From: Acidobacteriota bacterium
GTDB lineage: Bacteria; Acidobacteriota; Terriglobia; Terriglobales; Acidobacteriaceae
NCBI GenBank assembly: GCA_021781255.1
Contig: JAJXXG010001003.1
Span: 1-9,004, forward strand
Direction of reading: 5' to 3'
DNA length: 9,004 nt
In this document: in pieces, positions 1 to 7,500 of the stretch
Layout: the number at the start of each line of letters is the position of its first letter
Numbering within the stretch: the first letter of the stretch is position 1
Position numbers and translations under genes: made by a program
Notes under the pieces: generated by a model
The model's input: the letters and a program-made list of their open reading frames with translations, nothing else
What the model was told of the DNA's origin: nothing
Database searches by the model: none

Positions 1-685
1 CAGCCTTACGGGGGCTGTGGACGTGCGCATTCATGCCGTGTTTCTTACCGGAGGAGGGGACTTGGATGGTCCCGGAGGATACTGGGATTCAAGCCATATG
101 GTGATGTGCCAGAGCGGTCCGTATCGCGCCCTGCAGTTCCTCGGCGATCGCCCGGCTGCGATCTTTACCCTCAATGCGCAACGCGGCCCCACGTTGATTT
201 ACAACGGGACCGATGACACGGTGGTCGCAATTCCAACGCATGGCCCCGAGTTCTTCCAAGATTTGCGTAGGAGGACGATTGCAATGAATGGCTCATCAAG
301 GAATGTGTTCACGACGTACTTTGATGTGGGAGCGAGTCATCGTCCGGCCTGGGTGACGCCGCGCGCAGCAGAGTGGCTGGCAGATAATCTGCATTTCGCC
401 AATTGGAGCCGTAGGAACATTGCTCATCTGCCAACGATTCAGATTGCCGCATGGGCTGCTGCGAACAAGGTCTATCTCAACAAGAGCGCTATGCGCGCGG
501 ATCGGGATGGCGGGCTGGTAGCGATTGATGCGAATGTGCCTAAACTTACCCCTGAGCAACTCAGCGTGCTGCCGATGAGCGAGTGGCAAGAACACCGCAA
601 TGAATTTGTATATTCATCCTGGGTAAGAGCCGCGATGGAGGACGCGAAGAGCACCTCCTCTTCAAGCGCAAATGCTGCGCGGTAG
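1..685 (+). CDS. Alpha/beta hydrolase, C-terminal part (5' end outside window)
   Basis: The frame is open from the left edge (first full codon at base 2), so the gene begins before the window. A GTG at 17 is in frame but has no convincing ribosome-binding site and is not taken as the start. It ends at TAG 683-685. The visible 227 residues look like the cap-and-end part of an alpha/beta hydrolase. An 'IYNGTDDTVV' stretch (Asp codons 212-217) fits the catalytic-acid loop, and 'GASHRPAW' (His codon 341-343) fits the catalytic histidine. The nucleophile serine would lie upstream. After the histidine come about 110 more residues, including a Trp-rich segment and a Ser-rich end. That is long for a simple hydrolase and suggests an accessory C-terminal segment. 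By context it is probably an esterase of the same carbohydrate locus (acetyl-esterase or glucuronoyl-esterase-like), but the exact family is not recognised. It converges on the SGNH gene across a shared terminator. Confidence 0.8.
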   Translation, partial: SLTGAVDVRIHAVFLTGGGDLDGPGGYWDSSHMVMCQSGPYRALQFLGDRPAAIFTLNAQRGPTLIYNGTDDTVVAIPTHGPEFFQDLRRRTIAMNGSSRNVFTTYFDVGASHRPAWVTPRAAEWLADNLHFANWSRRNIAHLPTIQIAAWAAANKVYLNKSAMRADRDGGLVAIDANVPKLTPEQLSVLPMSEWQEHRNEFVYSSWVRAAMEDAKSTSSSSANAAR

Positions 686-736
686 AGAGGCAAATCCAGG
701 CTTCCCTGCAGAGGGCGAACTCAAATCCGTGGTACA

Positions 737-777
737 CACAAAAGGCCGTGAATAAGGATCATTCACGACCTTTTGTG
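737..777. terminator. Bidirectional intrinsic terminator between converging genes
   Basis: The arms 737-753 and 761-777 pair over 17 positions with a 7-base loop (754-760). One position mispairs on the plus strand (C against A) and becomes a G-U wobble in the minus-strand RNA. The stem is bounded by AAAA on one side and TTTT on the other, so either RNA has a U-rich right arm. It lies 51 bases after the stop of the plus-strand hydrolase and 10 bases after the stop of the minus-strand SGNH gene, so it can end both transcripts. Confidence 0.85.
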
Positions 778-787
778 CTGTGAGGTA

Positions 788-2011
788 TTACTTCGAAAAC
801 ATCTGCAGATCGATGCCTTCCCCCATGGCTTTGTATCCTTGATCCTTTGGGTGAAGGTGATCTCCGGAGTCATATTCTGGGTTGAATCTTCCCGGATTGT
901 TAGGATCGCGGGCAATCTTGTCAAAATCAATTACGCCATCGAAAGTCCCACTTGTGCGGATCCAATGATTGACATCTTGACGAATTTGTTCGCCTTTATC
1001 GGAGTAATATCCAGCTCCGTCATAGGGTGTGAGAGTTGCTCCAAATACCTTGATGTGGTGTACATGTGCGGCATCGGCAATCTGTTGCAAACCATGTTCT
1101 AACTGCCCTGCTGTGACGGTGTCGTCAGGACCTTGAGCGCGGGCAAGATGTCCGATATCGTTGATGCTCTCCAGAATGATCAGGTAGCGCACACCGCTCT
1201 GCGACAGAACGTCCCTATCGAATCGTGCGAGTGCGTTAGGGCCGTAGCCGTCATTCAACACACGATTGCCGCCGATACCTTCGTTGAGGACCGAGACATG
1301 GCTCAACTTCGGGTCCTGATTGAGACGCGCTGCAAGAATGTCAGGCCAGCGCAGATTTGCGTTGTGCGTGGAGAGAGCGCCGTCTGTGATGGAATCCCCT
1401 AAGGCGACAATTGCGCGCGAATCCGGTGATGCCGATACGTCAACTCCATCCACAAAGTACCAGGATGGAAGCTTGGTAGACTGCGCGAGGTCACGTTGAC
1501 CGCTCACGTCTCCGTCTGCCAGATAGTTGTCCTGATCCGCAAAATCGTGGAAGGTCTCATTCCGGAGAATTTGCGATGGAAGATAGAAACTGATCGACAG
1601 ATTCGATAGCGGGGCAACAGCGAAGTCCACCGGATCAGAGAAAATGGCTGCGCCAGGAGGAATTCGTACACTTGACGCGCCACCAAAGGTGAGCACATGG
1701 TCGCTTCCTTCGTGAATACTGGCGCCCTCTGCGCTGAGAGCCACGTGTGCATCGCTCAGGGTGAGCGGTTCAGTGCCAAACTCATTTGTAAAGCGGACTC
1801 TTACGCGCTGCCCGCCGGCGGAAATATGAACGACCTCTCGCAGCGTAACGGAACTCAGCGCGCGCTCGCGCCAGCCTCCTGATGCCAGCATAGGTGAAGC
1901 AGCCCAAGTGCCCACCCACTGAGCCTGCTGTGCGGGTTGTGCGTAGCATAGTCCGCCTACAGCTAATGCAAGCAGGTTAAGTGGGACAAATCCGATCCAG
2001 CGTTTAAACAT
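788..2011 (-). CDS. Exported SGNH/GDSL-type esterase with N-terminal beta-domain
   Basis: A 407-residue hydrolase of the SGNH (GDSL-like lipase/acylhydrolase) superfamily, likely removing acyl groups such as acetate from a polysaccharide outside the cytoplasm. Numbers here count from the alternative TTG start at 2014, one codon upstream. Residues 1-25 form a Sec signal peptide with probable cleavage after 'CYA'. Residues about 31-195 form a beta-rich N-terminal region usual in this two-domain subfamily. The catalytic domain shows block I 'ALGDSITDG' (Ser208), block II 'GIGGNRVL' (Gly248), block III 'LESINDIG' (Asn285) and block V 'DHLHP' (Asp385, His388). Block III has Ser where the family normally has Gly (G-x-N-D). 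The ATG at 2011 has GGAGG ten bases upstream; the TTG at 2014 has it seven bases upstream. Either start is possible, and the ATG is preferred by codon. It is the last gene of the minus-strand enzyme group. Confidence 0.92.
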   Translation of the reverse strand: MFKRWIGFVPLNLLALAVGGLCYAQPAQQAQWVGTWAASPMLASGGWRERALSSVTLREVVHISAGGQRVRVRFTNEFGTEPLTLSDAHVALSAEGASIHEGSDHVLTFGGASSVRIPPGAAIFSDPVDFAVAPLSNLSISFYLPSQILRNETFHDFADQDNYLADGDVSGQRDLAQSTKLPSWYFVDGVDVSASPDSRAIVALGDSITDGALSTHNANLRWPDILAARLNQDPKLSHVSVLNEGIGGNRVLNDGYGPNALARFDRDVLSQSGVRYLIILESINDIGHLARAQGPDDTVTAGQLEHGLQQIADAAHVHHIKVFGATLTPYDGAGYYSDKGEQIRQDVNHWIRTSGTFDGVIDFDKIARDPNNPGRFNPEYDSGDHLHPKDQGYKAMGEGIDLQMFSK

Positions 2012-2021
2012 CAAATCAGAA

Positions 2022-2026
2022 CCTCC
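2022..2026 (-). promoter_or_regulatory. Ribosome-binding site of the SGNH esterase
   Basis: A perfect GGAGG on the minus strand lies 7 bases before TTG (2014) and 10 bases before ATG (2011). It confirms where translation of the esterase begins, but its spacing does not by itself decide between the two adjacent codons. Confidence 0.75.
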
Positions 2027-2191
2027 GTATAGTTGAAATTGTCAATTCGGTGTGTGTAGGGAGACCTCTCGCGAAAGAGGATGACGGGAGTTAAGGGCAG
2101 AACAATTGCGCAGTCCATATTAATTACGGAGAACATGAACTACAAGGCGTGATCAAATGCGTGAATGCGCGCTGACTGATTTCTTCGAAAC

Positions 2192-2212
2192 GAACGATGA
2201 AGTCATTCGTTC
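2192..2212 (-). terminator. Imperfect hairpin at the end of the GH105 gene
   Basis: GAACGA (2192-2197) pairs with TCGTTC (2207-2212), and TGA (2198-2200) pairs with TCA (2203-2205), leaving one bulged base at 2206. The hairpin overlaps the stop codon of the GH105 gene and is followed in the minus-strand RNA by a short mixed T run. It may slow or end transcription, or protect the 3' end, but it is weaker than the two other hairpins in the window. Confidence 0.3.
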
Positions 2213-3398
2213 AATTCACTTGCATCTCGGAGCTGGCCAGCAGAAATGCTCCGATTCCTTTGGGATCGTTGCTCACGACCCGTTCGTGAATGTAATAGTT
2301 GTATGATCCATCTCGATATGGATTGCCGCCAAGGCCAGCGCTTTTTACCGTGCCGTCTAATGCAATATCGCCATTCGGGGCAACATGCACAAAGTGCTTA
2401 AGAATGCCCTTATACCCGCGATCGGCATTTTTAACATAGTGCCTGGGCAAGTAACGTTTGTGCACGCCCTTTGCGAGGGCATAGACAAACATGCAGGAAG
2501 CGGATGACTCTGGAAAATTACCGGCGGCGTTGGGCTTATCCATTACCTGATACCAAAGCCCTGACTGCTTATCTTGATAGCGCACAACGGCAACTGCGGT
2601 GCGCTGCAATTGCGCGACCAGCCGTGCATGTTCAGCAGAGTTCTGCGGCAGGTAATCGAGTGCGTCTACGAGTGCCATCATGTACCAACCCATGGCACGC
2701 GCCCAGAATTGAGAAGAGAGGCCTGTCTCCTTGTTTGCCCAGCGCTCTTGTTTTGATTCATCCCAACCGTGATACAGAAGGCCAGTGCGCGGGTCTCGAG
2801 CATGTTGATCGATGAGATCAAATTGATGAGCAATGTCGCGAAATGCGTCTGGTTGATGAAAAGTCGATGCGTACTCTGCGTAGAATGGTTCGGCCATGTA
2901 GAGACCATCGAGCCACATTTGATTCGGATACTGCTGCTTGTGCCAGAATCCGCCTGAGGGAGTGCGAGGTTGGTGTTGCAGGCGCTGGTAGAGCGCGGAC
3001 GCAGCTTTTCTATATCGCTGCTCGTGGGTCACTCGATAGAGAAGAAGAAGCTGACGTCCGAGAAGGATGGAATCGAGTTGGTTCTCTTCGGGCTTCCAAT
3101 GCAGGATTGAGCCATCTGGCGTGACAAACTGATCGAGGGAAACCTGAATGTAGCGGAAGTACATCGGATCATTCGTTCTGGTCCAAACAGTATCTATGCC
3201 TTCCAGAAGTGTTCCCAGCTCATAGTTCCACTGCCAGCGTTGTGCGGCGGATACAAAGCGCCCGTCGGGCCATTGACGAATGATCTGGTCCGCGAATCGC
3301 TGCGGTAACGGTTGTGTTTGTGCGAACGCGAGAGCGCTCATTAAGAGGAGGATGCAGGTGATGAGAATCGCCCGAGGCAAATTGCGGGTACGCATCAT
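2211..3398 (-). CDS. Exported GH105-type unsaturated glycuronyl (rhamnogalacturonyl) hydrolase
   Basis: A 395-residue member of the GH88/GH105 superfamily (Glyco_hydro_88 domain), close in length to B. subtilis YteR plus a signal peptide. These enzymes hydrate the double bond of the unsaturated uronic acid left by pectin lyases, releasing it from the oligosaccharide end. Residues 1-26 form a signal peptide ending 'AFA', so it probably acts in the periplasm. Family motifs are 'QLDSILLG' (Asp109), the catalytic-acid motif 'MWLDGLYM' (Asp164), 'YHGWD' (His210, Asp213), 'ARAMGWYM' (residues 233-240) and 'ESSAS' (297-301). Asp164 would be the general acid by analogy with YteR Asp143. Alternating helices fit an (alpha/alpha)6 barrel. 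Start: tandem ATG codons at 3398 and 3395 with only a weak GGAA-type site upstream. GH105 rather than GH88 is favoured by the motifs. The exact substrate (rhamnogalacturonan, ulvan or other) cannot be read from sequence. Confidence 0.93.
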   Translation of the reverse strand: MMRTRNLPRAILITCILLLMSALAFAQTQPLPQRFADQIIRQWPDGRFVSAAQRWQWNYELGTLLEGIDTVWTRTNDPMYFRYIQVSLDQFVTPDGSILHWKPEENQLDSILLGRQLLLLYRVTHEQRYRKAASALYQRLQHQPRTPSGGFWHKQQYPNQMWLDGLYMAEPFYAEYASTFHQPDAFRDIAHQFDLIDQHARDPRTGLLYHGWDESKQERWANKETGLSSQFWARAMGWYMMALVDALDYLPQNSAEHARLVAQLQRTAVAVVRYQDKQSGLWYQVMDKPNAAGNFPESSASCMFVYALAKGVHKRYLPRHYVKNADRGYKGILKHFVHVAPNGDIALDGTVKSAGLGGNPYRDGSYNYYIHERVVSNDPKGIGAFLLASSEMQVN

Positions 3399-3434
3399 TG
3401 TGAGTTCCGATATTCGTAGAGTCTCAATACGAGT

Positions 3435-3466
3435 CTGGAGAAGCCCGGAGTACGATCATACTCCAG
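3435..3466. repeat. Two overlapping, mutually exclusive hairpins between hydrolase and GH105 genes
   Basis: GGAGTA (3447-3452) can pair with TACTCC (3459-3464). Alternatively CTGGAG (3435-3440) can pair with CTCCAG (3461-3466). Both pairings use the same right-hand bases, so only one can form at a time. There is no T run, so this is not a standard terminator. It sits in the 110-base gap on the minus strand, between the stop of the alpha/beta hydrolase and the start of the GH105 gene. It could be an operator, an RNA processing site, or chance. Confidence 0.35.
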
Positions 3467-3508
3467 CAGTGAATGGGAGCAGAAAAGATGTTTGCGGAGA
3501 TACTGGGA

Positions 3509-4510
3509 TTACTGATTTCTCTTGAAATCGCTCCCTATCCATCCGTTCAGCCTGAGCCAGTTTTCCAGTAGAGTAGGCCACGTCCTCAACTCTGGATAGC
3601 TTTGTGCCAATGCAGTTCCATGCGGGCCATTTTGAAAAATGTGAATCTCTGCGGGCACGCCGGCACGGACCAACGCCGTATAGAACACAATACTGCTTAG
3701 AACCGGCACTGACTGATCTGTTGTTGTGGCATAGAGAAAGAAGGGAGGAGTCTGCGCCGTAACGTGCCTGTCAGGCGACATCTGACTCAAGATCTCATCC
3801 GATGGATGTTCGCCGAGCAGGGCATGCATCGCTCCGGGTTTTGCCACGCCGGGCTGAAGGGTCAGGCCTCCGTAAGAGCTGATGACAAAGTCGGGCCGAT
3901 CACTTGCTTGGTCAACCGGGTCCGTGGCCTTGGGATCGCCTGCGTCAAAACTTGTTCCAACGACTCCAGCAAGGTGCCCGCCTGCTGAAAATCCCCACAT
4001 CCCTATGCGGTCTGGCGCTACGCCATATTCCTGAGCATGGCTGCGGACCCAGCGAACCGCGCGATATCCATCAAGAATTGGAGCCGGGAAATGATAACGC
4101 GGTGCAAGGCGATAGGTGAGCACGAATGCTGTAATGCCGCGCAGATTCAGCCACTCCGCAATGCGCGTTCCCTCCTTGTCGTAGGCAAGGTGCTTATAGC
4201 CCCCTCCGGGACATACGATGATCGCAGTGTGAAGTCTGGGTCCGGGAGCGCCAAAGATTTCGAGATGAGGTCTGTCCTGCTCATCTGTGCCGATTGCACC
4301 GGGGGCACCATCTGGCCATAGATACTCAATTTGACCATGCGGCTCTGCAGCATCATGGACGGGGAGGGAAGGGCTCGCGGGAGATCGGACAGGACTCTGT
4401 GTGCGAGCGACAGAAGTGCTGCCGGCAAACAAACCGAGGAGAAGGACGACGGTGACAATCAAGTCAAGTGAGCTCGATAAGTGATCTGCAAGAACAGATT
4501 TCTTATGCAT
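3509..4510 (-). CDS. Exported alpha/beta hydrolase, BD-FAE / acetyl-xylan-esterase type
   Basis: A 333-residue serine hydrolase resembling the bacterial esterases annotated as BD-FAE domain (feruloyl/acetyl-xylan esterase-like) or 'alpha/beta hydrolase fold'. It probably removes acetyl or feruloyl groups from plant polysaccharides. A hydrophobic stretch at residues 15-32 with probable cleavage after 'SVA' (about residue 35) indicates export; the N-region before it is rather long (14 residues). The oxyanion-hole motif 'CPGGGY' is at 100-105. The nucleophile elbow 'GFSAGG' has Ser175. The acid loop 'TTDQSVP' has Asp265. 'NGPHGTAL' has the catalytic His297. All three triad residues are therefore present. 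The ATG at 4510 is preceded by a modest GGGA about 8 bases upstream. It follows the transporter gene on the same strand, but a strong terminator lies between them, so it needs its own promoter or read-through. Confidence 0.9.
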   Translation of the reverse strand: MHKKSVLADHLSSSLDLIVTVVLLLGLFAGSTSVARTQSPVRSPASPSLPVHDAAEPHGQIEYLWPDGAPGAIGTDEQDRPHLEIFGAPGPRLHTAIIVCPGGGYKHLAYDKEGTRIAEWLNLRGITAFVLTYRLAPRYHFPAPILDGYRAVRWVRSHAQEYGVAPDRIGMWGFSAGGHLAGVVGTSFDAGDPKATDPVDQASDRPDFVISSYGGLTLQPGVAKPGAMHALLGEHPSDEILSQMSPDRHVTAQTPPFFLYATTTDQSVPVLSSIVFYTALVRAGVPAEIHIFQNGPHGTALAQSYPELRTWPTLLENWLRLNGWIGSDFKRNQ

Positions 4511-4555
4511 TGCGATATCCCGTTTCGAAAGATGGTGTTCTTGAGCTTTACATGC

Positions 4556-4585
4556 AAGAAGGCCTCCGTCTCCGGAGGCCTTCTT
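4556..4585 (-). terminator. Intrinsic terminator of the TonB-dependent transporter gene
   Basis: The arms 4556-4568 and 4573-4585 form a perfect 13-base-pair, GC-rich stem closed by a 4-base loop, with a TTCTT right end. It begins 13 bases after the transporter's TAA and ends 45 bases before the ATG of the downstream hydrolase on the same strand. It should stop most transcripts and so lower, or make conditional, expression of the enzyme genes from the transporter promoter. The symmetrical stem could also work on plus-strand RNA, but no plus-strand gene ends here. Confidence 0.85.
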
Positions 4586-4598
4586 ATTGGGGTGGATG

Positions 4599-7500
4599 TT
4601 AAAAGCGTATGTGACCAGCGAATTGGATATCGCGCGAGAGGTTCTCTACGCCCAGGTTTGACGTGATGCGAGCAGAACTCGTCGATGTTGACGGAGTCCA
4701 GCCAAGGATGGCACCACTCGTTCCATAGCCAAACCATGTGTGGTTGGTCAGGTTGAATGCGTCCGCTTCAAATTCAAGCTTCACTCGTTCTGTGATTGGG
4801 AAGGTGCGACGGACACTTCCATCCAGTTGGTAACTGCCAGAGTTGCGCAGATTCAGCGGCGCTGTTCTGGCCAGCGTGCTGAACATGTAATCGGGTGTCG
4901 AAGCAAACGCATCGCCGTTGATGTACTGATACTTGGTCAGCGTTGCTGCTGTTGATCCCGGTGCATGTCCGTAATTACCGTTGATGCGGACCCGGCCAGT
5001 GAAGGAAGAATTCAGGATTGGTTCGCAGACTTGCTGCGATGGGTTGTTGTTGCACGAGTTCATGACGACGCCGAGGGGCGATCCAGACCAGACGCGATAG
5101 ATGCCTGAGAGTTGCCATCCGCCAGCCAGGCTGCGCACAATGAAGTTTTCTCCACCAATCTTGCCCTTGCCAAAAGGCAGGTTGTAGACCCCGGTGGCGA
5201 CAAACTTCTGTGGCTGGTCTGACTTCGACAGGCTGCGATCCAGTGAGCGCGCCTTGTGGAACTTTCCGTCTACTGCATACGCAGCGGGTATGTCATAACC
5301 GGAACGGAAGGTTCCTGCGTTGTCCATGCTGCGCGACCAGGTGTAATTAGCCATGACGCTCAGGCCGTGGCTCATGCGGTGCTGCAGTACGGCTTCCAGT
5401 GCGTTGAAGGATGTGTTGCCTACCTCACCATACGCATCGCTTACACCGCTGAATTGCGGGAAAGGCTTAAGGGCTTGAGCAATGGTTCCCGTGGTGGGGC
5501 TGAATGTTGGGAACGGAGCCGATATGCCCGCTTTCGACAAGTTTGTCGAGGTCGCCTTATTGCTCAGCTGTGTGCCGAGATAAAGGTACCTGGGATCAAG
5601 CTGATTTGAGTAGCGACCACGTGCGGTGTTGGAATCCAGGTAGACAAAATGTCCTTCGGATCCCACGTAAGACAGCGTGACTGTTGTGTCTGCATTCAAT
5701 TGACGCTGCAGACCGAAGGTCCAGTTCATGTACTGAGGAGCGCGGCCACCGTAGTACGGATCCGCATACGTGACAGTTTGTGCGGCCGCTGAACTGGCGG
5801 TGGTGTAGTAGGTGCCAAGTGCGGAGTTAAGATTTGGTGGCGGCGTGTAAGAGGGAAACGGCTGAGATAGTCCCCAGTAGCTTGCACCGGAAGCGCCGCT
5901 GTCATTGGTGTAGGTCTGTCCGTTCGAAGTGGCAGTTTTCGGGCCAGCGCTGTACCCCAGCAGGCCGGCTCCCTGGCGGGAGAGTGCGCTGCCGCCCACG
6001 GCGTTTCCATGGGTGTAGAAGACACCGTAGCTGCCGCGCAGCACAGTCTTCGAGTCGACCTGATACGCAAATCCTACACGCGGACCAAAGTTCTTGAAGA
6101 AGTTATTCACGCCGGTGCGGCAGTTGCAGTTCGCGTTGCCCTTGCCGGCGAATACCAGTGCGCCAGGATAGTTCACGAGGGAATTGGTTGAGTTGGGGTC
6201 CATCCAGGAAAGGCGATCATGGACCTCAAGATAGCTGGGATAATAGTCCCAACGAAGGCCGATGTTGACGGTGAGCTTGTTGTTTACCTTCCAATCGTCC
6301 TGGATATAGGGCGAGATGGGACGGAAACGTGCTCCGGTTTCGGGCACTGCGCTCAGATTGAATGTTCCACTGTCGGCCGCGCCCAGCAGGAAGCTCGCAT
6401 AGGCATAGCCAGTCTTGCTGTTCAGGGTTGCGCCTGAGAGGAAGTTTGCTGTCTCTGCAGAATTGAATCCGAGCTGCAGCGGATTTACACCGGTAGCGTT
6501 GTTCAGGAAGTTGTACTGCATCCATGCAAGTTCGCCACCGATGGTCACAGTGTGCTTGCCATGCGTCCACAAGAAGTTGTCGATTGCGACATATCCGCTA
6601 GCCACGTTGCGATTGCCGGAATAGCCGCCCCACCGGTTGTAGCTGTTGGAGTTGCCGCTCCAGTTGACCGTGGGGAATGAGTCCGATGCCTGACCGCTCG
6701 GGAGCCCGGAGATACCAAGCGTAGTTGCAGACCACTTCGAATTCAAATCCTGGTTTATCCCCGTGGAATCGTAGCGCCCATACCCATACTTGAACTGATT
6801 CACCATGTGCGATGAGATCGTGTAGTCATCTTCAAACAAAAGCACCTTCGTCTTTACGAAGAACTGCTGATATGAGATGAAGGGCGGTGCCATTTGATTC
6901 TGACTTGTCGAAAGTGCGCCGGAGATTCCGCCACCTGCGCCTGCCGTTGATTGACGACCAAACGACACAACCGCCGAAATGCTGTGCGAAGGGCTGATGT
7001 GGTAATCGAGTCGGTTGGCAGTCGACCAGTTCGTTCTTCCCGTTGGCTCGCCGGTCAGATAATTCCCGCGCAGGCTGGAGTTTGTCGGGCCGTTGGGGTA
7101 AAGAGCCTGCAGGAACGATTGCATGGCTTTGGCTTCTGGCGAAAAGCGGGTTGAAGGAATCACATCCCCATTGAAGGGCGTTCTTGTGCAGGTTCCGGTA
7201 GAGCAGTTGGTTGACTGCGGATCGTAGATGTGGAAGCCATATTGAGAGGCAACATCGCTGAAGTCGCCATTCAGGTTTGCCGTGGTAGGCCCGGTCTGGA
7301 ACTGATAGTTCGCGCCGGCAATGTAGCGATATCCGGCATAGCTGCCGAAGAGAAAGAGCTTGTCCTTCAGAACAGGGAAGCCGATGGTCATTCCGTATTC
7401 GTTCTGATGTTCGACAGGCTTTGTTGCGTGTCCAACCAGGGGATTTACGGCTGCCGGCGCCAGATATCCCCATGTATCCAGGGATGTGTTGCGGAAGAAT

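Noticed and set aside
773..1102. 109-residue plus-strand frame opposite the SGNH esterase
   Set aside because: It is fully antisense to conserved catalytic blocks of the esterase and starts inside the bidirectional terminator.
1489..1503. GGTC...GACC inverted repeat inside the SGNH gene
   Set aside because: The spacer is five bases rather than one and it lies within coding sequence, so it does not match the operator form seen in the divergent region.
2061..2081. CCTCT / AGAGG hairpin upstream of the SGNH gene
   Set aside because: Only a five-base-pair stem with no T run and no repeat elsewhere; too weak to call.
4459..4737. 92-residue minus-strand frame over the terminator between transporter and hydrolase
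   Set aside because: It overlaps the ends of two well-supported genes and the terminator, and has no recognisable domain.
6832..7473. 213-residue minus-strand frame inside the transporter
   Set aside because: It is an alternative-frame shadow of the transporter coding sequence with unusual Arg/Cys-rich composition and no family features.
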